Source: Candidatus Hermodarchaeota archaeon (GTDB lineage Archaea; Asgardarchaeota; Hermodarchaeia; Hermodarchaeales; Hermodarchaeaceae). From it: a DNA stretch of 8,933 nt. The translations under genes and the position numbers were made by a program. The notes under the pieces are model-generated. The model ran no database searches and had not been told where the DNA came from. It saw only the letters and a list, made by a program, of their open reading frames with translations. The stretch lies in the NCBI GenBank assembly GCA_016839995.1, contig JAEOTD010000119.1, positions 1 to 8,933 on the forward strand. Direction: 5' to 3'. Shown here in pieces: positions 1 to 6,012 of this stretch; position 1 is the first letter of the stretch, and each line of letters opens with the position of its first letter.

Positions 1-173
1 AACCAAAGAAAGTGGCATCACTTCGTTCTCGTTTACTTCAAGAAGTTCAGCACCTGAGTCAGCATTTGGATATTGAGAAAGGCAAAGGAACTGCCCAACG
101 TAAGGGGAAAATCCTCGGGACATTACAAAACAAAGACAATCGTCTTGTTCATCTCTGTCTCGAAAAACTATGA
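1..173 (+). CDS. C-terminal end of an unrecognised protein (5' end outside window)
   Basis: An open frame enters from the left edge (codons start at base 3) and stops at TGA 171-173, giving about 56 residues. The visible part is basic and probably helical, with heptad-like Leu/Val spacing in its first half (SLRSRLLQEVQHLSQHL) and a Lys/Gly-rich middle (EKGKGTAQRKGK). I do not recognise a family. A terminator-like hairpin with a T8 run follows within about 45 nt, which supports this being a true gene end. It is read in the same direction as the next gene but is separated from it by the hairpin. Confidence 0.5.
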   Translation, partial: PKKVASLRSRLLQEVQHLSQHLDIEKGKGTAQRKGKILGTLQNKDNRLVHLCLEKL

Positions 174-189
174 TCGATTCTAATGGGTC

Positions 190-218
190 GAACTGCGGGC
201 AGTTCCCCTCTTTTTTTT
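190..218 (+). terminator. Hairpin plus T8 terminator
   Basis: GAACTGC (190-196) is the exact reverse complement of GCAGTTC (199-205). Because the apparent 2-nt loop is too tight, the stem is realistically 6 bp with a 4-nt loop. A run of eight T follows at 211-218. This sits 17 nt after the stop of the upstream partial gene and fits transcription termination. Archaea mainly need the U-tract, so the hairpin may be secondary. Confidence 0.6.
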
Positions 219-224
219 CATTAA

Positions 225-243
225 CACCAACAGGATTTTGGTG
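225..243. repeat. Small inverted repeat CACCAA/TTGGTG
   Basis: CACCAA (225-230) pairs with TTGGTG (238-243) across a 7-nt loop. It lies between the T8 terminator and the 287 gene. It could be a second terminator stem or a protein site, but no T run follows it. The evidence is weak. Confidence 0.25.
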
Positions 244-262
244 CCTAATGGTAAACTTCAAG

Positions 263-275
263 AGGTCTAAGACCT
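263..275. promoter_or_regulatory. 6-bp inverted repeat just upstream of the 287 start
   Basis: AGGTCT (263-268) and AGACCT (270-275) form a near-perfect palindrome with a 1-nt centre, ending 11 nt before the GTG start at 287. It could bind a dimeric regulator. The purine-rich AGAGGT at 261-266 is too far from the start for an ordinary Shine-Dalgarno. No convincing TATA box is seen between the terminator and the gene. Confidence 0.25.
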
Positions 276-286
276 GAGATTTCCTT

Positions 287-1234
287 GTGAACCGATCAAT
301 TCGTCAAACCATTCGATTGGTCCTTTTCTTTTCTCTCCTAGTGAGTGCCCTGAACCTCACATCTTGGGTTGTATTCAATCCCACCCTTATAGGGTTACAA
401 CCTCCCAGCAATCCACGGGAAGGATGGGCTGTCCTCATGGAAATGAACTTCTATCCATCAGGTTCAGATTTAGATACCAATTACAGTGATACACGGAAGT
501 GGAATAGCACCCTTCATGCCATTGGATGGCAATCCGATCACATCCTTATCTATCAAGGATTAATTACCCAACAGACAGGTCAAGCCGCGCTTCAGTTTCT
601 AGCTCAGAATGCTGATGCCAATGATGTAATTCTGTTCTTTGTATTCGCCCATGGCAATTACCTCCTAAATGATGTCAATTGGCAATCTTGGTTCCCAACT
701 AACTGGAAACAGCTTGCCAGCCAAGAGAAGCTCTTAGTGGTTGCGGCGTGCACAGCGGCACTGATGCTGGAACCCCTGTACGATGACCCTGTACCCCACA
801 TTCATATGGCTTCTGTTGAAGCCGATGAATATGGATGGGCGGGGATCCCATCTGAAGGATTGCCTATTATTGGTGAGATCTTCAACCATTACTTGACCAA
901 TGCCTTAGTGAATGGTTCAGCAGATAGTGACACTGATGGTGAAGTCACCATGGAAGAGGCTTTCGCCTTTGCTTCTCCTCTTAGTCGTAATTACATCTCG
1001 TCAGTCGTATTTCCTGCATTCCCCGCATTTGCAGGGCTCTGCAATAACACGGCACCACAACCAGTAATTGATGACGCTTATCCTGGGAACTTCTCCTTAC
1101 AAGTCGAACTGGGAGATCCGCCCGTTACTCCTTGGGGGTTGACTCTTGAACAGGGACTCCTCATTGCCGGGGTGACAATAGTTGCCCTCATTCTTATCCT
1201 TGGGCTTTATGTAAAACAGCGACGAACGAAATAA
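287..1234 (+). CDS. Membrane-anchored caspase-fold (clan CD, C13/C11-like) peptidase candidate with EF-hand-like loop
   Basis: This 315-residue protein starts at GTG 287; the only nearby upstream ATG (248) soon hits a stop. Residues 9-30 form a hydrophobic signal peptide or anchor, and residues 287-308 form a second membrane segment followed by a basic tail (KQRRTK). The body is therefore probably outside the cell and held by the C-terminal helix. Strand-like segments lead to a His-Gly pair (AHGN, His122) and then to a Cys after a hydrophobic strand (VVAACTA, Cys155). This is the order and spacing of the catalytic dyad in legumain/caspase-fold peptidases. A canonical EF-hand loop follows (D213, D215, D217, G218, V220, E224), suggesting calcium binding. 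The Pro-rich stretch before the last helix plus the basic tail resembles a C-terminal sorting signal, but a plain anchor is equally possible. Activity is inferred from motifs only. Confidence 0.6.
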   Translation: MNRSIRQTIRLVLFFSLLVSALNLTSWVVFNPTLIGLQPPSNPREGWAVLMEMNFYPSGSDLDTNYSDTRKWNSTLHAIGWQSDHILIYQGLITQQTGQAALQFLAQNADANDVILFFVFAHGNYLLNDVNWQSWFPTNWKQLASQEKLLVVAACTAALMLEPLYDDPVPHIHMASVEADEYGWAGIPSEGLPIIGEIFNHYLTNALVNGSADSDTDGEVTMEEAFAFASPLSRNYISSVVFPAFPAFAGLCNNTAPQPVIDDAYPGNFSLQVELGDPPVTPWGLTLEQGLLIAGVTIVALILILGLYVKQRRTK

Positions 1235-1239
1235 TTGGT

Positions 1240-2034
1240 TCATCCAAGGCGGTTACGAATTCGGCTGGGAATCGGCTCAACGATGATTTGGTTTGTTCGT
1301 CGGGCTTGTTGAATGAACTTCAAGGGTGCTTCACTGCGCATGAGAAATCGTAGTGTTTCGTCATCAGTGAACACGCCCAAGGTTGGTGTTCCCATTTTCT
1401 GGGCGACAACCTCAAGAAGTTTCGAGTAATCGGTTTGCCAATCACTGATTGTAATTCCTAACGGTTCTAAGGCTTTCGTGGTTGTGATTCGGCGGACTTG
1501 ACCATCGACGCCTTGAATGATGAGACTAGCCCAAATCGTGTTTTCCTCAAATACCGTGAGAATACAAATGTGATCTGGAGGTAACTCGTCTAGCAATGCC
1601 CGGGTGCGTTGGAACAGGTTGAATAAACCCTTGTTCCAGAATTCCTTAGGCCAGACATGAAACCGGCGTTCAAATTCCTCTTCCAGGCTGGTTTGGGCAA
1701 GTTCAAGATACTGGATGATATCCATTTCCGGAGTAAAGGCAGCTTGCATCTTTGCGATGAGGTAAACAACAAGTCCCTGTTCAACCAAGAACACAGCGTC
1801 AACGTCTTCACGCTGTTGCATTTGTTCGATAACAATTGGGGGTGAAGAAAATGGACCGGTTAGATCAGGTCGTGACCCTTGTAACGAATGATACGCCTGA
1901 AGGATTTCTGATCCCTGATATAACAAGAAGAGAATTCCTCGATCACCGGTGAATTGCGGGAGAGTGGAGAATAAATTGAACCAGTGTGAAGTATCAAAGG
2001 CAACAAACTCATAATTCTCGTTGAGACGTCTCAT
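1240..2034 (-). CDS. Uncharacterised protein, translationally coupled to the GH35-like gene
   Basis: This 264-residue protein begins at ATG 2034, whose ATGA overlaps the TGA stop (2033-2031) of the upstream glycosidase. The 4-nt overlap implies co-translation. No signal peptide or membrane helix is visible, so it is probably cytoplasmic. Two alpha/beta-looking halves can be read. Residues 30-120 have strands near 33-40, 79-84 and 87-93 and a long acidic helix (111-124). Residues 155-250 have alternating strands (ICILTVF, WASLIIQG, PTLGVF) and helices. I do not recognise the family and see no metal-binding cluster or nucleotide-binding loop. Its coupling suggests a role linked to the sugar substrate of the glycosidase or its regulation, but this is inference. 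It converges on the 287-1234 gene with only 5 nt between the stops. Confidence 0.75.
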   Translation of the reverse strand: MRRLNENYEFVAFDTSHWFNLFSTLPQFTGDRGILFLLYQGSEILQAYHSLQGSRPDLTGPFSSPPIVIEQMQQREDVDAVFLVEQGLVVYLIAKMQAAFTPEMDIIQYLELAQTSLEEEFERRFHVWPKEFWNKGLFNLFQRTRALLDELPPDHICILTVFEENTIWASLIIQGVDGQVRRITTTKALEPLGITISDWQTDYSKLLEVVAQKMGTPTLGVFTDDETLRFLMRSEAPLKFIQQARRTNQIIVEPIPSRIRNRLG

Positions 2035-4190
2035 CGCACCACCTCAAAGATACGAAACTCATGGGCTTTCAATTCGATTTCCTGTGGACCTTTTTGGGGT
2101 AATTGTTCACCGGTCCATAAATCTCGAATAACTGCCCGCTTGGCGATTTTCAATGTCACAGATTGTGGTTGATTTGTTGCATTCACCTGGAAAATCACGT
2201 TGGGTGCACGAACACCCCAATGAATCTCATCAACTGATGGATTCTGTGCATCACCCACAACAGAAAGTTTCAGGTGCTTCAATGATTTGGTCATCACAGT
2301 CTCGGCTTCAATCGCATCATCACGATTTGAAGTCGGTGGCAAAGTGATTCCTAAATAGACGATTTTCCCCTTTCCCAATGACTTGATTTCACCAGCTGTC
2401 CGATTTCCGACTCGAACCTTGTCATCTTTGAAGGAAAAGGGATCATGAAGTCCAACCAGGGGTCGCCGCGTGGTGGTTGTTTGAATACCTGCCCGTTCAG
2501 ATAAAACAGTGCATCCTCGCATATCTGTACCAAGGTAAGGCAGTTCAGGACCAAGGATTGCAGTACCTCCCCTTTCAACATATTCGATAATCTTCGATTG
2601 GAGTTCGACGGACATGAAATCAAAGCTGGGGATGATGAGGGCTCGATAGGGACTTAGGGCCGGTTGGTCCATATCGGTATCCCCAATGGCAAAGGGTATC
2701 TTAGAACGCGTTAATCCCCAATAGAAGCCATCCCACAACGTTGGGTACGCTTTCTGAATTGTTTCTGTATAGCTGAAGGTCCGATTGTTTAGCAATAGGT
2801 CATCAGGAATCCCAAGTAGTTGTGTCAGCCAATTGGAATTATTACACATTTGATGAAGTCGCTCATACTCAAGGTTACGGAGCAAGAGGACAGGGACATT
2901 CCGCTGTAGCGTATGAAACTGGGTTGATTCCAAGATTTCCAGTAGTCGTTTCAAAAAAGTGAATTGAATATCATCGGTCTCTCCAGCTGGGGAAATAGGG
3001 CTACCTAGCCATCGGTTTCGTTCTACGAGCATATGGGTGTTGAATCCACGGAAGCCATACATCAACCCGACCAGCATGGCAAATTGCTGATCGCTTGGTT
3101 GGAGTCCTGGACCCCAAGGCCATGTTCCCATCCCGCTCTCGGATAAGTAAGGTAAACGACTTACTGTGCTGAGGTAAAGTGCCCCTCTTCGGATTGAATC
3201 ATATTTGGATCGTGCGAGAAAAAGACCAACACCTTGGAAATCGAGCTCTCGTTCAGTTCGACTCACACTCAAGGGTAGTCTGGGGATGGTTGATCGGGTG
3301 CTATGGTAAGTGGGAATGCCTCGAACACCCCGAGACCAAAGGAGACTCGCAAGAACGCTTAGGGCTAGACCAACGTAGTATTCTTGGTATTCCATCCAAT
3401 CAATGTACCGTGGAAGCGCTTCACGTTCTGTTGTTGCCAGAGCACGAGGGGGTTCGATTTCTTCAAATTCAGCATAACGGGTCCGATAAGCTCGGTTCAA
3501 TCCTCCGATAGAAGGGTACTTGCTCGTTAGAAATTCGTGATACCAGCGTACAGCATGTGAAGAATAATCGGCACTAAATGGGCCATTCATGAAGATGCGT
3601 GGTAAGTCATTATCAATCTGAACCCCGATAATGGGTCCCCCTGGAGCTAGATTTCGAGCAATGATAGGGCAAATAACATCAAAGAATTTGGAAACCTCTT
3701 CATAGAATTTCTCACTCGCATAGCTTGGCATCGGAAACGGATCAGGTACTGCGGGTACAATTACTTTGGTTCCATATGCACTTAATGCTTGAATTTCCGG
3801 GTCATAGAGTATGCGTTTCGGAAATCCATAATAAGTAATTTCTGCGTCTACACAAGGACCTGGACGGATGAGTGCATAGAGTCCCCTTTCTCGGCATAAG
3901 TTAAGAAAACCTTCAATGTCGCGTTGTTTATCGGTGGTGCCGAAATCGAAGAGATCCTGAGCTATCTCATGGACATTCCAGGGAATCGCTGTTGAAATAA
4001 TCCGAAATCCCATTCCAGCAATCCTTTCAAGAACCTGACTCCACTTGTCAGCTGGGATTCGCCAATAATCAACGGAGCCACTGTAAAGGGGAAATTTTTC
4101 CCCTTCAACTTTCATCAAGTGACCTTCCAATTTCATCGAGGGCTGCAAGGTCAAGCTCGGAGCCTCTGTCCTTATACTATTTTGCTCCAT
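2031..4190 (-). CDS. GH35/GH42-type glycoside hydrolase (beta-galactosidase or exo-beta-glucosaminidase-like) with Asp at the acid/base position
   Basis: The protein has 719 residues and no signal peptide, so it is probably cytoplasmic. The N-terminal (beta/alpha)8 barrel (about 30-390) carries GH35 landmarks: SGSVDYWR (37-44), IPWNVHE (69-75), IRPGPCVDAE (108-117) and GGPIIGVQIDND (184-195). In GH35 the last motif normally ends Glu-Asn-Glu, with the final Glu as acid/base; here it reads Asp-Asn-Asp (D195). Glu351 in YLSESG followed by TWPWGP is the likely nucleophile. Residues 430-620 resemble the GH42 trimerisation, amidotransferase-like domain (ALIIPSFDF, YVERGGTAILGP, GKGKIVYLG). A beta-rich domain ends the protein. 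The layout resembles archaeal exo-beta-D-glucosaminidases (GlmA type), which act on chitobiose-derived sugars, but beta-galactosidase is equally possible. ATG 4190 was chosen; Met19 is an alternative start. The gene is the first of a two-gene unit. Confidence 0.85.
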   Translation of the reverse strand: MEQNSIRTEAPSLTLQPSMKLEGHLMKVEGEKFPLYSGSVDYWRIPADKWSQVLERIAGMGFRIISTAIPWNVHEIAQDLFDFGTTDKQRDIEGFLNLCRERGLYALIRPGPCVDAEITYYGFPKRILYDPEIQALSAYGTKVIVPAVPDPFPMPSYASEKFYEEVSKFFDVICPIIARNLAPGGPIIGVQIDNDLPRIFMNGPFSADYSSHAVRWYHEFLTSKYPSIGGLNRAYRTRYAEFEEIEPPRALATTEREALPRYIDWMEYQEYYVGLALSVLASLLWSRGVRGIPTYHSTRSTIPRLPLSVSRTERELDFQGVGLFLARSKYDSIRRGALYLSTVSRLPYLSESGMGTWPWGPGLQPSDQQFAMLVGLMYGFRGFNTHMLVERNRWLGSPISPAGETDDIQFTFLKRLLEILESTQFHTLQRNVPVLLLRNLEYERLHQMCNNSNWLTQLLGIPDDLLLNNRTFSYTETIQKAYPTLWDGFYWGLTRSKIPFAIGDTDMDQPALSPYRALIIPSFDFMSVELQSKIIEYVERGGTAILGPELPYLGTDMRGCTVLSERAGIQTTTTRRPLVGLHDPFSFKDDKVRVGNRTAGEIKSLGKGKIVYLGITLPPTSNRDDAIEAETVMTKSLKHLKLSVVGDAQNPSVDEIHWGVRAPNVIFQVNATNQPQSVTLKIAKRAVIRDLWTGEQLPQKGPQEIELKAHEFRIFEVVR

Positions 4191-4215
4191 CGCGTTTTTT
4201 CACCGTACCCACACC

Positions 4216-4232
4216 GGTTCTGTAGCAGAACC
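4216..4232. promoter_or_regulatory. 17-bp inverted repeat, candidate operator of the glycosidase operon
   Basis: GGTTCTG (4216-4222) and CAGAACC (4226-4232) are perfect 7-bp arms around a 3-nt centre, 25 nt upstream of the glycosidase start codon at 4190. No T run follows on either strand, so a terminator is unlikely. A TATA-like TAAATACT on the minus strand (about 4265-4272) would place transcription start near 4240. The repeat would then cover about +8 to +24, a usual repressor position in archaea. A sugar-responsive repressor site is inferred. Confidence 0.4.
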
Positions 4233-4263
4233 ACTCTAACCGCATGAAGTCCCAACTAAACAA

Positions 4264-4275
4264 CAGTATTTACCC
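4264..4275 (-). promoter_or_regulatory. TATA-like element of the glycosidase operon
   Basis: Read on the minus strand this is GGGTAAATACTG, an A/T core in a G-flanked setting, 74-85 nt ahead of the ATG at 4190. It is the best TATA-like match in the 123-bp gap between the two minus-strand operons. It is weak and was assigned by eye. Confidence 0.25.
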
Positions 4276-4313
4276 ACCTTGAAATAGGTTCCCCTGCACC
4301 ACGAAAATTTCTG

Positions 4314-4748
4314 TTACTTCGTGAAATCAAGTTTTTCCACAGGGTCTGGATACATCTGACCCGGTTTCATATATTCTATCTTCTTGGGAATAAGATGCAC
4401 TAAAGTGAATTTTGGGTCATCAGCTGACTTGAAATAGTTTGAGAAAAACGATGTTGCCTTCGCTACAAGCGACCGGATTTTCGCATCATCGATGACTTTG
4501 GCAATGGCACTAAATCGCACGTATCCCCCTCCGTCCTCAAACCGAATTAGACGTACAACTTCGACTTTGTTGTTCGTTTTGATTTGTGAAACCTTTGCAT
4601 CAGCTGTACCGGTTAATACATAGAGATTTCCGGCGTTTTCAACAAGGGTAACGGGTCGGACTCGGGGTTGATCCGCTTCTGCTGTCGCCAAGAAGATACT
4701 ATTCTCGCCCCGCAACAATTCTTCCACAGTTGGAATATCCATACGCAT
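4314..4748 (-). CDS. Pyridoxamine 5'-phosphate oxidase-like (split-barrel flavin-binding) protein
   Basis: The protein has 144 residues, the usual size for the small single-domain members of the PNPOx-like FMN/F420-binding superfamily. An N-terminal helix (7-13, VEELLRG) is followed by the first barrel strands IFLATAEADQPRVRPV (18-33), the hallmark start of these proteins. Next come NLYVLTGTADAKVSQIKTNNKVEVV (41-65) and GGYVRFSAIAKVIDD (74-88), and later a C-terminal strand TLVHLIPKKIEYM (115-127). Such proteins bind FMN or F420 and reduce or oxidise small substrates; the specific substrate cannot be read. The start at 4748 follows GGAGATGA directly. The ATG at 4742 (Met3) has better Shine-Dalgarno spacing and may be the real start. 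The GGAG overlaps the TAG stop of the M42 gene, so the two are one transcript. Confidence 0.8.
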   Translation of the reverse strand: MRMDIPTVEELLRGENSIFLATAEADQPRVRPVTLVENAGNLYVLTGTADAKVSQIKTNNKVEVVRLIRFEDGGGYVRFSAIAKVIDDAKIRSLVAKATSFFSNYFKSADDPKFTLVHLIPKKIEYMKPGQMYPDPVEKLDFTK

Positions 4749-4752
4749 TCAT

Positions 4753-4758
4753 CTCCTA
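4753..4758 (-). promoter_or_regulatory. Shine-Dalgarno overlapping the M42 stop codon
   Basis: On the minus strand TAGGAG holds both the TAG stop of the aminopeptidase (4758-4756) and the GGAG (4756-4753) for the flavoprotein. Spacing is 4 nt to the ATG at 4748 and 10 nt to the ATG at 4742, favouring the second. Stop and reinitiation signals are fused, which suggests translational coupling. Confidence 0.55.
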
Positions 4759-5823
4759 GGGTTTCCATGAGCGAGTAAACCCATACACTAGGTCTATCGC
4801 TGCTTTGATGTCACCAAGTCGTAGTAGTGAAATCGCTGAATGGATGTACCGACACGGTACGGACACAACACCTGTGGGCACACCCTTACGGCTCTGAGAG
4901 ATTGGACCACCATCTGTGCCACCACCCAGAGGCTGTTTATATTGGAAAGGAATATTCTCAGCCTTAGCCACTTGCTCTAAGGACGCTAGCACTTTAGGAT
5001 GAACAATTAAGGTTCGATCCGCTACAGTAACTGCTGCCCCTTTCCCTAGCGTAGTAGGGGATTTGTGTGGGGGAATTCCTGGCATATCCCCTGCAGATGT
5101 ACATTCCAAAGCCAAAGCGACATCTGGTTCCAAGGTGTATGCGCCAGTTCGGGCACCTCGACCGCCGACCTCTTCACCAACGGCAAAATTCACGGCAACA
5201 GTTGATTTGTGATCACTGGCTTTAGCCAATCGTTTCAAGACTTCAACGATAATCAAACATCCAACACGGTCATCAAAGGCCTTCCCTGAAACCGAATCAT
5301 CCGGTAATTCAATGAAAGGTTGCCAAACCGTCAATGGAGTACCAATACGAATTCCCATGGCTTCAACTGCTTCGTCTGATTTCACTCCAATATCCACATA
5401 TAAATCCTCAATTGCTATCACGGATTCTCGTTGTTTACTCGTGGTAAGATGTGGTGGAGATGCCCCGATGACACCAAACACTTGCGTCGACGGTTTAGTA
5501 TCATGAGGGCGAAGAATTACCCGATGGCCAGGAAGAATCCGGGGATCCCATCCACCAATGGGTGTTAATCGCAGAAATCCATTATCATGGATATACCGTA
5601 CTATGAATCCAATTTCATCCACATGAGCATCCAAGAGAATCCGGGGGTGCTCTTTGGCTCCCTTCCGAATTGCTAACAGATTTCCCAATGGATCCACCCA
5701 GGCCTCATTTACAAGTGGGTCAATTTCTTGTTGAATAAGAGCACGTGCTTCGGTTTCAAATCCGGAAATACCGATAACCTCTGATAATTCACGGAGACTT
5801 TTTCGTAATCCTGCATCAGACAT
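4756..5823 (-). CDS. M42 family metallo-aminopeptidase (TET/FrvX type)
   Basis: This cytosolic peptidase removes N-terminal residues from short peptides, and the family forms dodecameric tetrahedral (TET) particles. From ATG 5823 it has 355 residues, the normal family size (350-365). A GTG at 5832 would add three residues and is not excluded. Family motifs are all present: LLDAHVDEIGF (metal His67 and Asp69), GKAFDDRVG (bridging Asp, near 184), AVGEEVGGRGA (catalytic Glu217 and metal Glu218), LALECTSAGD (Glu240 at the usual Asp/Glu ligand position), GGGTDGG (near 300-306) and the last ligand in CRYIHS (His328). The Gly before the two Glu is usually Gln in TET enzymes, a minor variation. Glu- versus Leu-type specificity cannot be told. 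It is the first gene of a unit with the downstream flavoprotein and diverges from the longin/DENN-like gene. Confidence 0.92.
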   Translation of the reverse strand: MSDAGLRKSLRELSEVIGISGFETEARALIQQEIDPLVNEAWVDPLGNLLAIRKGAKEHPRILLDAHVDEIGFIVRYIHDNGFLRLTPIGGWDPRILPGHRVILRPHDTKPSTQVFGVIGASPPHLTTSKQRESVIAIEDLYVDIGVKSDEAVEAMGIRIGTPLTVWQPFIELPDDSVSGKAFDDRVGCLIIVEVLKRLAKASDHKSTVAVNFAVGEEVGGRGARTGAYTLEPDVALALECTSAGDMPGIPPHKSPTTLGKGAAVTVADRTLIVHPKVLASLEQVAKAENIPFQYKQPLGGGTDGGPISQSRKGVPTGVVSVPCRYIHSAISLLRLGDIKAAIDLVYGFTRSWKP

Positions 5824-5878
5824 GACTGTCACATCTAATCGATAATAGGTGACTTGGAAGTGTTTTGAGTCTTTGTTT

Positions 5879-5888
5879 GATTTAAGAC
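5879..5888 (-). promoter_or_regulatory. TATA-like element of the M42 operon
   Basis: The minus strand reads GTCTTAAATC, with an A/T core about 60 nt ahead of ATG 5823. This implies transcription start near 5855 and a leader of about 30 nt. It is a weak match, but it is the best in the divergent gap. Confidence 0.3.
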
Positions 5889-5949
5889 TAGTGCAGGAAA
5901 CCTGAATTGAGTTGAAGTTTCTTCCATAGTATTGCGGAAACCTTTTTTT

Positions 5950-5960
5950 GCTCTAAAACA
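5950..5960 (+). promoter_or_regulatory. TATA-like element of the longin/DENN-like gene
   Basis: GCTCTAAAACA lies about 55-60 nt ahead of ATG 6013, which implies transcription start near 5980. If real, it lies inside the longer reading from TTG 5932 and so supports the downstream start. AAAGGG at 5998-6002 then serves as the Shine-Dalgarno, 10 nt before the ATG. Confidence 0.3.
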
Positions 5961-6012
5961 CACGCTAACTCTACAAGAAACTGAAGGGATTTTGGCAAAG
6001 GGCGATAAAACA

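Noticed and set aside
3179..3511. Plus-strand open frame of 110 codons inside the glycosidase gene
   Set aside because: It is antisense to the GH35 barrel coding region and has no start signals or recognisable domain.
4300..4323. CACGAA/TTCGTG hairpin across the flavoprotein stop codon
   Set aside because: Only 6 bp with a 12-nt loop and no T run. It could be chance and does not look like a terminator.
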